Positions 24,337 to 32,988 of a stretch of DNA of 64,000 bases are shown piece after piece (position 1 is the first letter of the stretch; every line of letters begins with the position of its first letter). The notes under the pieces were generated by a model, which saw only the letters and a list, made by a program, of their open reading frames with translations, did not search any database and was not told where the DNA came from. Both the position numbers and the translations under genes were made by a program. The stretch comes from Janthinobacterium sp. GW458P (GTDB lineage Bacteria > Pseudomonadota > Gammaproteobacteria > Burkholderiales > Burkholderiaceae_D): positions 310,500 to 374,499 of the forward strand of contig NZ_NEGZ01000001.1 in assembly GCF_002127585.1 (NCBI RefSeq). Reading direction: 5' to 3'.

Positions 24337-26859
24337 ATGTCTGATCGGATTGCCGCAGCCGCCCCGTCGCCGGGCCGTTTGCTTGCCGCCGCGCCGCAGC
24401 CGGGGCCGGCCGCCAGGGCGCTCGATTTGCTGTCCATCATCGTTGCCGCCGTCGAGCAGGCGCCCGGCATGGCCGTGCGCGGCATCGACCGCGACGGTAT
24501 CGTGCGCTACTGGAGCGCGGGTGCGGCGCGCCTGTATGGCGTGCCGGCCGAACTGGCCCTGGGCCAGGCCTGGGCCGGCGTGGCCGCCGCCTTGCCGCAA
24601 GGCCAGGGCGGGTTCGACGATGGCCATGCGGAACTGGCGGCCGTCTGGGACAGCGGCAAGGCGCGCACGGCGCGCCTGTGGCGCCTCGGCACCGATGGCG
24701 CCGCGCCGCGCTGCATCCATTCCACCGTGTTTCCCGTCATGGAATCCGGGCGCGTGCGGCAAGTGGTGTGCGTCGACATCGATATCACGGCCAGCGGCCA
24801 GGACGGCGCGGCGCAGGGCGCCCTGCTATTGATGGGCGACAATTTTCGCCAGCTGTACGACAAGTCCGCCGACGCCATCGTGCTGCTGCGCGACGAACAC
24901 ATCGCCGAGGCGAATCCGGCCGCCATCGCCCTGTTTCAATGCGAGGACCGGCCCCGCTTGCTGGGACGCCGCCTCAGCGATTTTTCGCCGCTGCGCCAGC
25001 CCGATGGCGAACTGTCGGCCTTGCGCGGCGCGCAGCTGGCGGCGCAGGCCCATGCCGACGGCAACTGCCGCTATGACTGGCGCTATCAGACCTGCCTGGG
25101 CGAACTGTTCTGGGGCGAAGTGCTGCTCACCTCCGTCACGCTCGACCATAGCTATCTGTTTTACGCCGTGATCCGCGATATTTCTTCCCGCAAACTGGCC
25201 GAACAGGCGTGGCACCTGTCGGCGCAGGTGGTGGAACACGCGCGCGAAGCCATCGTCGTGATGGACCCGCAGCAACGCGTCGTCAGCATGAACCCCGCGT
25301 ACAGCGAGATCAGCGGCTACAGCCCGGACGACATGCTGGGCAAGGCCTTCGTCCCGCACGGCGCGGAAGCGGAGGCGCCGGCGCTGTTCGCGCACGTGTG
25401 GCAGGAGGTCGACGCGAACGGTTATTGGCAAGGCGATATCGTGGGCCAGCGCAAGGGGGGCGAGCGCTATCCGGCCTGGCTGTCGCTGACGGCCATCCGT
25501 GATTCGCAAGGGCAACTGAGCAACTACATGGCCATCCTCAGCGACATCCGCGAACGCAAGAAGCATGAGGAGCACACGCGCCACTTGGCCGAGCACGATT
25601 TCCTCACCGACTTGCCGAACCGGGTGCTGCTGCTGGACCGGCTGTCGCTGGCGCTGGCGGCGGCGCGGCGCAAGCTGAGCATGCTGGCCATCCTGTACCT
25701 GGATCTCGACCACTTCAAGCACATCAATGACAGCATGGGCCACCACGTGGGCGACTTGCTGCTCAAGGAAGTGGCGCGCCGCCTGGTGCGCTGCGTGCGC
25801 GGCGTCGACACCGTCAGCCGCCACGGCGGCGACGAATTCGTCATCATCCTGGCCGAAGTGGGCGGCATCGACCAGGCGGCGCATGTGGCGGCCAGCCTGC
25901 TGCACGCTGTCACGCAGCCCTACCAGCTGGGCGGCTACGAGCTGCAGGTGTCCGCATCGATCGGCGTGGCCATCTTTCCCAGCGACGGCGACAGCATCGA
26001 CACCCTCGTGCACAACGCCGATGTCGCCATGTACCACGCCAAGGAAGGCGGGCGCAATAATTTCCAGTTTTTTAACGCCGACATGCATGCGCGGATACTC
26101 GAGCGTGCCGACCTGGAGCAGGGCTTGCGGGCCGCGCTGGGCCGGGACGAGTTCATGCTGGAATGCCAGCCCGCGCTCGACGTGGCCAGCGGCAAGATCG
26201 TTGGCACGGAAGCCTTGCTGCGCTGGCGCCACCCGCAACTGGGCGTGCTGGCGCCCGAACGCTTCCTTGCCGTGGCCGAGGAGTGCGGCTTGATGGTGTC
26301 GATCGGAAACTGGGTGCTGCAGCATGCGTGCCGGCGCGCCCGCGCCTGGCACGACGGGGGCCAGGCCTGGTGGGTGTCCGTGAACCTGTCGGCGGCGCAA
26401 TGCCAGCGCAATCATTTGCTCGACAGCGTGCAGCAAGCGCTGCACCTATCGGGGCTGCCTGCCGTGTGGCTGGAACTGGAGGTGACGGAGGCGCTGCTGA
26501 TGCAGGGCGGCGCGCGCCTGGCCGACGAGCTGGCGCAGCTGCGCGCGCTGGGCGTGCGGCTGGCCATCGACGACTTCGGCACCGGCTATTCGCGCCTGGC
26601 CAATCTGCGCCAGTACCCGGTGGATAAGCTCAAGATCGATCCCTCGTTCCTGCCGGACGCGGTGGACGGGGCCGCCGACGGGGCCGTGGCCGCCACCATC
26701 ATGGCCATGGCGCGCGAACTGCGCCTGACGGTAATCGCCGAAGGCGTGGAAACGCCGCGGCAGCTGGCGTATCTGCAGGCGCAGGGCTGCCAGCAATACC
26801 AGGGGCGCCATGCCAGCGCGCAAGTCGCGGGCAGTGCGCTGGCGATGTTATTGCATTAA
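24337..26859 (+). CDS. PAS-GGDEF-EAL cyclic-di-GMP signalling protein
   Basis: An 840-residue cytoplasmic protein with no membrane helix. Three PAS-like domains come first (about 30-145, 165-280 and 290-400, the third with VVSMNPAYSEISGYSPDDMLGK). A diguanylate cyclase domain (about 415-575) has an intact signature HGGDEF, and an EAL domain (about 585-835) follows. In the EAL domain the metal and catalytic residues can be followed: EALLRW, VNLS, EVTE, IDDFGTG, KID and EGVE. Both activities are therefore possible. The end of the EAL domain (GRHASAQVAG) departs from the usual GYLFSKPLP. The ATG at 24337 follows GGGG. The open frame begins 369 bp earlier with residues of unlikely composition. 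Confidence 0.85.
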   Translation: MSDRIAAAAPSPGRLLAAAPQPGPAARALDLLSIIVAAVEQAPGMAVRGIDRDGIVRYWSAGAARLYGVPAELALGQAWAGVAAALPQGQGGFDDGHAELAAVWDSGKARTARLWRLGTDGAAPRCIHSTVFPVMESGRVRQVVCVDIDITASGQDGAAQGALLLMGDNFRQLYDKSADAIVLLRDEHIAEANPAAIALFQCEDRPRLLGRRLSDFSPLRQPDGELSALRGAQLAAQAHADGNCRYDWRYQTCLGELFWGEVLLTSVTLDHSYLFYAVIRDISSRKLAEQAWHLSAQVVEHAREAIVVMDPQQRVVSMNPAYSEISGYSPDDMLGKAFVPHGAEAEAPALFAHVWQEVDANGYWQGDIVGQRKGGERYPAWLSLTAIRDSQGQLSNYMAILSDIRERKKHEEHTRHLAEHDFLTDLPNRVLLLDRLSLALAAARRKLSMLAILYLDLDHFKHINDSMGHHVGDLLLKEVARRLVRCVRGVDTVSRHGGDEFVIILAEVGGIDQAAHVAASLLHAVTQPYQLGGYELQVSASIGVAIFPSDGDSIDTLVHNADVAMYHAKEGGRNNFQFFNADMHARILERADLEQGLRAALGRDEFMLECQPALDVASGKIVGTEALLRWRHPQLGVLAPERFLAVAEECGLMVSIGNWVLQHACRRARAWHDGGQAWWVSVNLSAAQCQRNHLLDSVQQALHLSGLPAVWLELEVTEALLMQGGARLADELAQLRALGVRLAIDDFGTGYSRLANLRQYPVDKLKIDPSFLPDAVDGAADGAVAATIMAMARELRLTVIAEGVETPRQLAYLQAQGCQQYQGRHASAQVAGSALAMLLH

Positions 26860-27836
26860 TCAATATTGCCCAGCAGCTTGACGCGCATCAAGACCTGGCC
26901 ATGGTCGGATGCTTGCGGCAGACCCAGCAGCAAATGGTCGTTCAGGTAGTTCACGTCGAGCACGGCGCCGATGGCGCGCGGCGAGGCGGGGTGGAAGTGT
27001 TCGGAAACGAGGATGTGGTCGATCGTCATGTAGGCGCTGTCGTGGATATTCGTGTAGCCCGCGTGGCGCGCCGCATCCTGGCGCAGGGCGATGGCGTTGG
27101 CGTCGTACAGGCGTTCGCGCATTTCCGGCCTGACGCCTTGCGGTGCGCACGGCGCGCCCGCGCCCATGACGATGGACGTGGTGACGGCATTGGCGATGTC
27201 GTTGAAGTCGCCCAGCACGATGCGCGGACGGCCGCTGCGGCCCAGTTCGCTAACCAGTACGCGCAGGGCCACGGCTTCCGCGCCGCGCCGCTGCAGCGAG
27301 CGCAGGTTGGCCAGCGCGTAAGCGAGCGCGTCGCTGCCCTCGCCATGGCGGTAGTCGGGCCGGCGCGACTTCAGATGCAGCACCACCACGTCGGTCAGTT
27401 GTCCGCCGGGCAACATCACCGGCACATGCAGCGGCGCGCGGGCGAAGCGGCAGGGATTGTCGTCGCTGGCGTCGGCTGACAGACTGATGCCGGCGGGAAA
27501 GTCCGCATGGGCCACGCCGGGGCCGGCCAGCGGCAAACGCGACACGAGCGCCACGGTCGGCAGCATGCGTCCGGCAATATCCGTCGCATCGTAGCCGGCC
27601 AGCGCGGCGTCGCGGTAGCGGCGCGTGCGCGACAGCACGTCGCGCAGGGCCGCCTGCGAGAAAATTTCCTGGAAACCGATCACGTCGGCGTCGAGCAGGT
27701 CGATCTGCCGCGCCGTCCACTCCGCCTTGGCCTCGTATTGCGCCGGACTCAACGGATCCAGGTTGTCATACAATTTCGCCCCCGCGGGGGCCAGGTTGCA
27801 GACATTGAAGGTGGCAAAGCGGATTTCTTGCTGCAT
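26856..27836 (-). CDS. Endonuclease/exonuclease/phosphatase (EEP) family protein
   Basis: A 326-residue protein of the EEP superfamily. It begins IRFATFNVCNLAP, with the metal-binding Asn. The Glu is in DVIGFQEIFS, the catalytic His region in VVVLHLKSRRPD, Asp/Asn in IVLGDFNDIAN, and the final Asp-His pairs in TIDHILVS and SDHGQV. All active-site elements are present, so hydrolysis of a phosphodiester or phosphomonoester is expected, with Mg2+. The substrate is not predictable from sequence. No signal peptide is visible. The 3' end overlaps the convergent GGDEF/EAL gene by four bases. Confidence 0.8.
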   Translation of the reverse strand: MQQEIRFATFNVCNLAPAGAKLYDNLDPLSPAQYEAKAEWTARQIDLLDADVIGFQEIFSQAALRDVLSRTRRYRDAALAGYDATDIAGRMLPTVALVSRLPLAGPGVAHADFPAGISLSADASDDNPCRFARAPLHVPVMLPGGQLTDVVVLHLKSRRPDYRHGEGSDALAYALANLRSLQRRGAEAVALRVLVSELGRSGRPRIVLGDFNDIANAVTTSIVMGAGAPCAPQGVRPEMRERLYDANAIALRQDAARHAGYTNIHDSAYMTIDHILVSEHFHPASPRAIGAVLDVNYLNDHLLLGLPQASDHGQVLMRVKLLGNID

Positions 27837-27873
27837 AATTAGGACTCCTCACTGAACGATCAGCGTATCACGC

Positions 27874-28365
27874 ATGGCTAAAAAAGAGCATATTTCCGAA
27901 ACCCAGGCGACGCAGTTGCTGCGCAAGCATCAAGTTTCCTTTGAAGAACACCCGTATCCGTACGAGGAGCACGGCGGCACCAGCGTCTCGGCGCGCGAAC
28001 TGGGGGTGCCGGAACATGCGGTGATCAAGACCCTGGTGATGCAGGACGAGGCGGCCAAGCCGCTGATCGTGCTCATGCATGGCGACTGCAAGGTGTCGAC
28101 CAAGAACCTGGCGCGCGGCATCGGCTGCAAGTCCGTCGAGCCGTGCAAGCCCGAGGTGGCGCAGCGCCATTCCGGCTACATGATCGGCGGCACCTCGCCG
28201 TTCGGCACCAAGAAGGCCATGCCCGTCTACGTGGAAGCGTCGATCCTGGAATTGCCGCGCATCTACATCAATGGCGGGCGGCGCGGTTTTCTCGTCTCGC
28301 TGGCGCCGCAGGTATTGCTCGACTTGCTCAAGGCCAAGCCGGTGCAGTGCGCGCTGCAGGATTAA
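27874..28365 (+). CDS. ybaK: Cys-tRNA(Pro)/Cys-tRNA(Cys) deacylase
   Basis: A 163-residue protein of the YbaK/EbsC family, which removes cysteine mischarged onto tRNA-Pro by prolyl-tRNA synthetase. The family motifs are visible: AVIKTLVMQ near residue 50, CKVSTKNLARGIGCKSVEPC, and GGTSPFGTKKAMPVYVE with the catalytic-site Gly-Gly and Lys residues. Length is normal. It lies 37 bp from the divergent EEP gene, so the promoter region is very short. plsY follows after 97 bp. Confidence 0.9.
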   Translation: MAKKEHISETQATQLLRKHQVSFEEHPYPYEEHGGTSVSARELGVPEHAVIKTLVMQDEAAKPLIVLMHGDCKVSTKNLARGIGCKSVEPCKPEVAQRHSGYMIGGTSPFGTKKAMPVYVEASILELPRIYINGGRRGFLVSLAPQVLLDLLKAKPVQCALQD

Positions 28366-28462
28366 GAAAACCAGACGCCACCCTGTCCGTAGGCTGGGCG
28401 CTGGTGTATATTCTGCTGCGCCAGCCTCGATGCTGGTGTAATAAACACAATAAAGGGAAGAA

Positions 28463-29107
28463 ATGAATCCAGTAATCACAACCGTGGCAATGACAGTGGC
28501 CGCTTACTTGCTCGGCTCGATATCGTTTGCCGTGGTGATGAGCAAGGTCTACGGCATTGCCGATCCGCGCACCTATGGCTCGAAGAATCCGGGCGCCACC
28601 AACGTGCTGCGCAGCGGAAACAAGGGCGCCGCCATCATGACCCTGCTGGGCGATGGCGCCAAGGGCTGGCTGGCCGTGTTCCTGGCCGACCACTTTGCCG
28701 GCGCGCTGGGCGTGGGCGACACGGCCGTGGCCCTGGTGGCCATCGCCGTCTTCCTCGGCCATTTGTGGCCCGTGTTCTTCCGCTTTGTCGGCGGCAAGGG
28801 CGTGGCCACGGCCCTCGGCGTGTTGCTGGGGATCAATCCCTGGCTGGGCCTGGCGACCCTGGCCACCTGGCTGATCATCGCCTACGCCTTCCGCTATTCC
28901 TCGCTGGCGGCCCTGGTGGCGGCCCTGTTCGCGCCGTTTTACTACGGCTTGCTGTTCGGCGTCGATCCCATCTTGCTGGCCGTCATCGTCATGAGCGTGC
29001 TGCTGGCCTACCGCCACAGCCAGAATATCGCGAACTTGCTCTCTGGCAAAGAAAGCAAGATCGGTGGCAAGAAGGATGCGGCCAAGGCCGCCGTCAAGAA
29101 AAAGTAA
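28463..29107 (+). CDS. plsY: Acyl-phosphate:glycerol-3-phosphate acyltransferase
   Basis: A 214-residue inner-membrane enzyme that makes lysophosphatidic acid from acyl phosphate and glycerol 3-phosphate, the first step of phospholipid synthesis. Five membrane helices fit the sequence. The three active-site motifs are visible: [31 protein letters not shown] and [13 protein letters not shown]. The C-terminus is an unusual Lys/Ala-rich tail ([16 protein letters not shown]). An AAGGGAAG site precedes the ATG. Confidence 0.92.
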   Translation: MNPVITTVAMTVAAYLLGSISFAVVMSKVYGIADPRTYGSKNPGATNVLRSGNKGAAIMTLLGDGAKGWLAVFLADHFAGALGVGDTAVALVAIAVFLGHLWPVFFRFVGGKGVATALGVLLGINPWLGLATLATWLIIAYAFRYSSLAALVAALFAPFYYGLLFGVDPILLAVIVMSVLLAYRHSQNIANLLSGKESKIGGKKDAAKAAVKKK

Positions 29108-29196
29108 GCGCTTGATTTCCCGCGGCCCGCACGCATATGCTGTGTTTGCGGCGCCGCGCGGTGCGGCCGCCACCGATCGCGCAAAGGCTGCCCACC

Positions 29197-29862
29197 ATGA
29201 GTTCCACTCCCGCCACACCCGTTCCCCTCCGTATCGATGTCGTGTCCGACGTTTCCTGCCCCTGGTGCGTGATCGGCCTGAAATCGCTGGAGCAAGCCTT
29301 GGACAAGCTGCACGGCACCGTCCAGGCCGAGATCCACTTCCAGCCCTTCGAGCTGAACGCCAATATGCCGCCCGAGGGCGAGGATGTGAGCGAACACATC
29401 GCCCGCAAATACGGTTCCACCCCGGAACAGATGGCGCAATCGCGCGAAGCGATCCGCGCGCGCGGCGAGCAGCTGGGCTTTACCTTTGCCATGGACAAGC
29501 GCAGCCGTATCTACAACACCTTCGATGCGCACCGTCTGCTGCACTGGGCCGGGCTGCAAGGACGCCAGAAGGCACTCAAGATGGCGCTGTTCGATGCCTA
29601 CTTCACGCAGGGACAGAATCCGTCCTCGCACGAGGTGCTGCTGAAAGTCGCGGGCGACGCGGGCCTCGATACCGTGCAAGCGGCCGAGGTGTTGGCGTCG
29701 AACGCCTATGCGGACGAGGTGCGCGCGCAGGAGCAGTTCTACCAGCAGAACGGCATCAATTCCGTACCCGCCGTCATCATCAACGAGCGCCACCTGATTT
29801 CCGGCGGCCAGCCGCCCGAAGTGTTTGAACAAGCCTTGCGCCAGATCATCGCCGGCGACTGA
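29197..29862 (+). CDS. DsbA-family oxidoreductase (FrnE-like)
   Basis: A 221-residue cytoplasmic protein of the thioredoxin-fold DSBA/FrnE family. It begins with RIDVVSDVSCPWCVIGLKSLE, where CPWC is the redox motif. A long helical insertion (about 50-165) follows. The cis-Pro region is NSVPAVIINERHLISGGQPPEVFEQAL. There is no signal peptide, in keeping with FrnE rather than periplasmic DsbA. The start at 29197 is chosen over an in-frame ATG 20 codons earlier because the extra residues are poorly conserved in character. The substrate is unknown. Confidence 0.85.
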   Translation: MSSTPATPVPLRIDVVSDVSCPWCVIGLKSLEQALDKLHGTVQAEIHFQPFELNANMPPEGEDVSEHIARKYGSTPEQMAQSREAIRARGEQLGFTFAMDKRSRIYNTFDAHRLLHWAGLQGRQKALKMALFDAYFTQGQNPSSHEVLLKVAGDAGLDTVQAAEVLASNAYADEVRAQEQFYQQNGINSVPAVIINERHLISGGQPPEVFEQALRQIIAGD

Positions 29863-29932
29863 TCCGGGCGCCAATGGCGCGCGCCATGGCAGACTTTTTG
29901 CGCTACACTCGGCGCAGAAGGAGGATAGTCAA

Positions 29933-30223
29933 ATGCCAACAGCCAGATGGAATGGCGCCGTCATCGCGCACGCTGCCGACGATCAGGTGCAAGTCGTTGA
30001 AAACAATGTGTATTTTCCTTTGTCGGCAGTGACGCAGGCGTACCTGCGCCCTAGCAGCCACACCAGCATCTGCCCCTGGAAGGGCACGGCCAGCTATTAC
30101 GACCTTGTCGTCGATGGCCAGACGAACGCCAACGCGGCCTGGTATTACCCCCAGCCCCAGGACGCCGCCAGGCAAATTGCCGGCCACGTCGCCTTCTGGC
30201 GCGGCGTCAGCGTCGAACGCTGA
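29933..30223 (+). CDS. DUF427 family protein
   Basis: A 96-residue protein with the features of DUF427 proteins: ARWNGAVIAHA near the start, VVENNVYFP, SHTSICPWKGTASYYDL, and an end AAWYYPQPQDAARQIAGHVAFWRGV. A perfect AGGAGG ribosome site eight bases before the ATG decides the start. The open frame upstream is not coding-like. The family is conserved in many bacteria and fungi, with a small beta-tent fold. The biochemical function is unknown to me. It is followed at 44 bp by the DUF2157 gene. Confidence 0.85.
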   Translation: MPTARWNGAVIAHAADDQVQVVENNVYFPLSAVTQAYLRPSSHTSICPWKGTASYYDLVVDGQTNANAAWYYPQPQDAARQIAGHVAFWRGVSVER

Positions 30224-30267
30224 CCCGACTCCCCTGATTTCCCCACCCTTCACACAGAAAGCAGACG

Positions 30268-31227
30268 ATGGATCTACGCCTCGCCGTGTACCAGCTCGCC
30301 TCGGAGCATGCGCTCGACGCCCAACAAACCCGGCAGTTGCAGGACGTGGCCGGCTTCCAGCACGAACCGGCGCGCCTGGCCTACTGGCTGCCGCGCGGCG
30401 TGGCCGTGCTGGGCGCCGCCTTGCTGGGCATGGGCCTGATTTTCTGGGTGGCCGCCAACTGGGAAGAGCTGGGCCGCATGGGGCGTTTTGCCCTGTTGCA
30501 AGGCGTGCTGGCTGCCGCCTGCGTCGGGGCGTTTGCCGTGCCCAAGGCGCGCGTGCCCCTGCTGCTGCTGGCCCTGCTGGCCATCGGCGGCCTGTTTGCG
30601 TATTTCGGCCAGACCTACCAGACGGGCGCCGATCCATGGCAATTGTTCGCCCTGTGGGCCGTGCTGGCGTTGCCGCTGTGCCTGGTCGCGCGCAGCGACG
30701 TGCTGTGGACGCCGTGGATGCTGATCTTCGCGACGGGCGCCGCCCTGTGGATGCAGGCGCATGCGCAACACAGCTGGCGCATCGATTCGGCCGACCTGAC
30801 CATTTTCGTCGGCGGCTGGCTGGCCGTGCTGCTCGCATGCGCGTTCGTGTCGCCGTTGCTGGCGCGCTGGACGGGCGCGGGCGTCTGGGCCTTGCGCCTG
30901 GGCCTGGTCCTGGCCACCATCCTCATCACGGGCACGGCCGTCACAGCCCTGTTCGGCAGCGAGGTCGGCTCGCCATATTGGGCGGGGCTGGCCTTGCTGG
31001 CTGTCGCCGCGACGATGCTGGCCACAAGTCAGTTCTTTGATGTGTTCGGCCTGAGCGCCGTGGCGCTGGGCGTCAACACCCTGCTGGTGGGCGGCCTGGC
31101 GCGTGCCCTGCTTAGCGGCGGTGGCGATGGTGTCGGCAAGCTGGTCATGCTGGGCCTGGCCGCCGCCGTGCTGCTGGCGCTGACCGTGCAAGGCATTTTG
31201 TGGCGCGCGCGCCAGGAGGCGGCATGA
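30268..31227 (+). CDS. DUF2157 multi-spanning membrane protein
   Basis: A 319-residue protein with a short cytoplasmic N-terminus and about nine or ten hydrophobic helices. The segment GLIFWVAANWEELGRMGRFALLQG is the DUF2157 hallmark, and GLFAYFGQTYQTGADPWQLFALWA follows. No catalytic motif is visible. The stop overlaps the next gene's start (ATGA), and that gene encodes the DUF4401/GDYXXLXY protein with which DUF2157 proteins are regularly paired. They probably form one membrane complex of unknown role. Confidence 0.85.
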   Translation: MDLRLAVYQLASEHALDAQQTRQLQDVAGFQHEPARLAYWLPRGVAVLGAALLGMGLIFWVAANWEELGRMGRFALLQGVLAAACVGAFAVPKARVPLLLLALLAIGGLFAYFGQTYQTGADPWQLFALWAVLALPLCLVARSDVLWTPWMLIFATGAALWMQAHAQHSWRIDSADLTIFVGGWLAVLLACAFVSPLLARWTGAGVWALRLGLVLATILITGTAVTALFGSEVGSPYWAGLALLAVAATMLATSQFFDVFGLSAVALGVNTLLVGGLARALLSGGGDGVGKLVMLGLAAAVLLALTVQGILWRARQEAA

Positions 31228-32885
31228 GCAATATCAACAGTCAACGGGCCGATGCGCTCGCCACCCTGATCGGCGACGCCACGCGCGCCGGCCTGTTGCC
31301 GGCTGGTACTAGCCGACCGCGACAGGACGTGCGGCCGTGGCCGCTGGTGCTGATGACGGCCTTCGGCGCCTGGCTGGCCGCCATCCCCCTGGTCGTGGCG
31401 CTGGGCGTGGGCCTGGAAAGCGTCGTGCGCCACGGCCCCGGCGCCTATGTCGTGGCCGCCATCGTGCTGGCGGCGGCCGTGCTGCTGATCCGCGCGCGCG
31501 GCGTGGTGCTGTTCGTCGAGCAGCTGGCCGTGCCCTGCCTGCTGGTGGGCGGCGCTTTGCTCGGCTATGCGCTGTTCCGCGATTATTCGGCACAGATGGC
31601 TTCATTGCTGCTGTGTGCGGCCTGCCTGCTGGTGGCCGCCGCCTTGCCGCGCGACTGGCTGCGCGTACTGCTGGGCGTGGTCGCCTGCGGCTTGCTGGCG
31701 CTGGGCATCGTCGACAGCGGGCGCGACTGGATTTTCGCGAACGACCCCACGCAGCTGTACCTGGCCTGGATGCTGGCCCTCGCATGCTGGCTGGCCGTCC
31801 ACTGGCTGCAAAAGCAGGCGTTCAACGACGGCCGCGGCGCGCCCGTCGCCGCCTTCCTGGAGTCGCTGTCGACGGGGTGGGTATTGGCCATCTTGCTGGG
31901 ACTGGTCTTCTGGTCCGGCATGACCTTCATGCTGGGCGCTGCCTTGGGCGGCGGCTTCACGGGCGAAGTGGCGCGCGAAGTGGCCCGGCACCAGGCCGGC
32001 GCCTGGTATGCGCAAGCCTTGAACGGCGTGTCGCTCGTGCTGGCCACGGCGGCGGCCGCCTGGACGGGCTGGCGCTGGCCGGCGCTGCGCCAGCTGCCCG
32101 CCATCGGCGTGGGCCTGGTGCTGATCGTGCTGTCCTGGTTCATGCCGGCGCTGGGCCCCGTGCTGCTGATCCTCGGGTATTGTTTGACGAGCGGGCGCAC
32201 GCGCGTGTCCGTGGCGGCCGCGCTGGCGGCGGCGTGGGTCATCGGCAGCTTTTATTACCAGCTGGCCTGGCCGCTGGCCAGCAAGGCGGCGCTGCTGGCC
32301 GTGGCCGGCGCGCTGCTGTGCGCGCTGTCGTGGCTGGCCACGCGCGGCGCCGTGCTGCACCTGGTGGAAAGCACGCCGGCCGGCGTGGCGGTCGAACGCC
32401 GCTTCTTGCGCCTGGGCGTGCTGGGCGGCTTGCTGCTGGTGTTGCTCGTCGCCAATGGCGGCATCTGGCAGAAAGAGCAGCTGATCGCCAAGGGCGAGGC
32501 CATCTTCGTGGCGCTGGAGCCCGTCGACCCCCGTTCGCTGATGCAGGGCGATTACATGCGCCTCAATTTCGTCAACCTGGGTGTCCTGAGCACATTGGCC
32601 AGCGTGGAGCGGGCGCCGGGCCGGCCCCTCGTCGTGGCCAGGCGCGATGCACGGGGCGTGGCCGAACTGCTGCGCCCGTACACCAAAGAGGCGCTGGCGC
32701 CCGGCGAATTCCTGCTTGAGCTCACGCCGAAGGATGGCCGCTGGGTGCTGGTCAGCGATGCCTGGTTCTTCAAGGAGGGCGAGGCGGCGCGCTGGGAAAA
32801 GGCCCGTTACGGCGAATTCCGCGTCCTGCCCGATGGCCGCGCCTTGCTGGTGGGCATGCGTGGGGAAGATTTACAGGCGCTGTAG
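31224..32885 (+). CDS. DUF4401 membrane protein with C-terminal GDYXXLXY domain
   Basis: A 553-residue protein. The first roughly 390 residues carry about ten hydrophobic helices (DUF4401-like). After a last helix (LGVLGGLLLVLLVANGGIW) a soluble domain has the GDYXXLXY-type motif, here SLMQGDYMRLNFVNLG. The rest is beta-rich and ends RVLPDGRALLVGMRGEDLQ. In related bacteria these two parts are sometimes separate proteins, so this can be read as a fusion. The ATG at 31224 overlaps the DUF2157 stop. An in-frame upstream start is rejected because it lies inside the previous gene. The function is unknown. Confidence 0.85.
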   Translation: MSNINSQRADALATLIGDATRAGLLPAGTSRPRQDVRPWPLVLMTAFGAWLAAIPLVVALGVGLESVVRHGPGAYVVAAIVLAAAVLLIRARGVVLFVEQLAVPCLLVGGALLGYALFRDYSAQMASLLLCAACLLVAAALPRDWLRVLLGVVACGLLALGIVDSGRDWIFANDPTQLYLAWMLALACWLAVHWLQKQAFNDGRGAPVAAFLESLSTGWVLAILLGLVFWSGMTFMLGAALGGGFTGEVAREVARHQAGAWYAQALNGVSLVLATAAAAWTGWRWPALRQLPAIGVGLVLIVLSWFMPALGPVLLILGYCLTSGRTRVSVAAALAAAWVIGSFYYQLAWPLASKAALLAVAGALLCALSWLATRGAVLHLVESTPAGVAVERRFLRLGVLGGLLLVLLVANGGIWQKEQLIAKGEAIFVALEPVDPRSLMQGDYMRLNFVNLGVLSTLASVERAPGRPLVVARRDARGVAELLRPYTKEALAPGEFLLELTPKDGRWVLVSDAWFFKEGEAARWEKARYGEFRVLPDGRALLVGMRGEDLQAL

Positions 32886-32988
32886 CCGCGTGATTGAACA
32901 AACCCAATGGCAGAATCCGGGGGGCGTACCCTGAGGGTAGGACCCCGGCCTTTGCTCTTGAGGTGGCCGCATCCTGTAAAATTGCCCG

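Noticed and set aside
24337-26859. A degenerate EAL domain
   Set aside because: The final motif is unusual, but all metal and catalytic residues that can be checked by eye are present.
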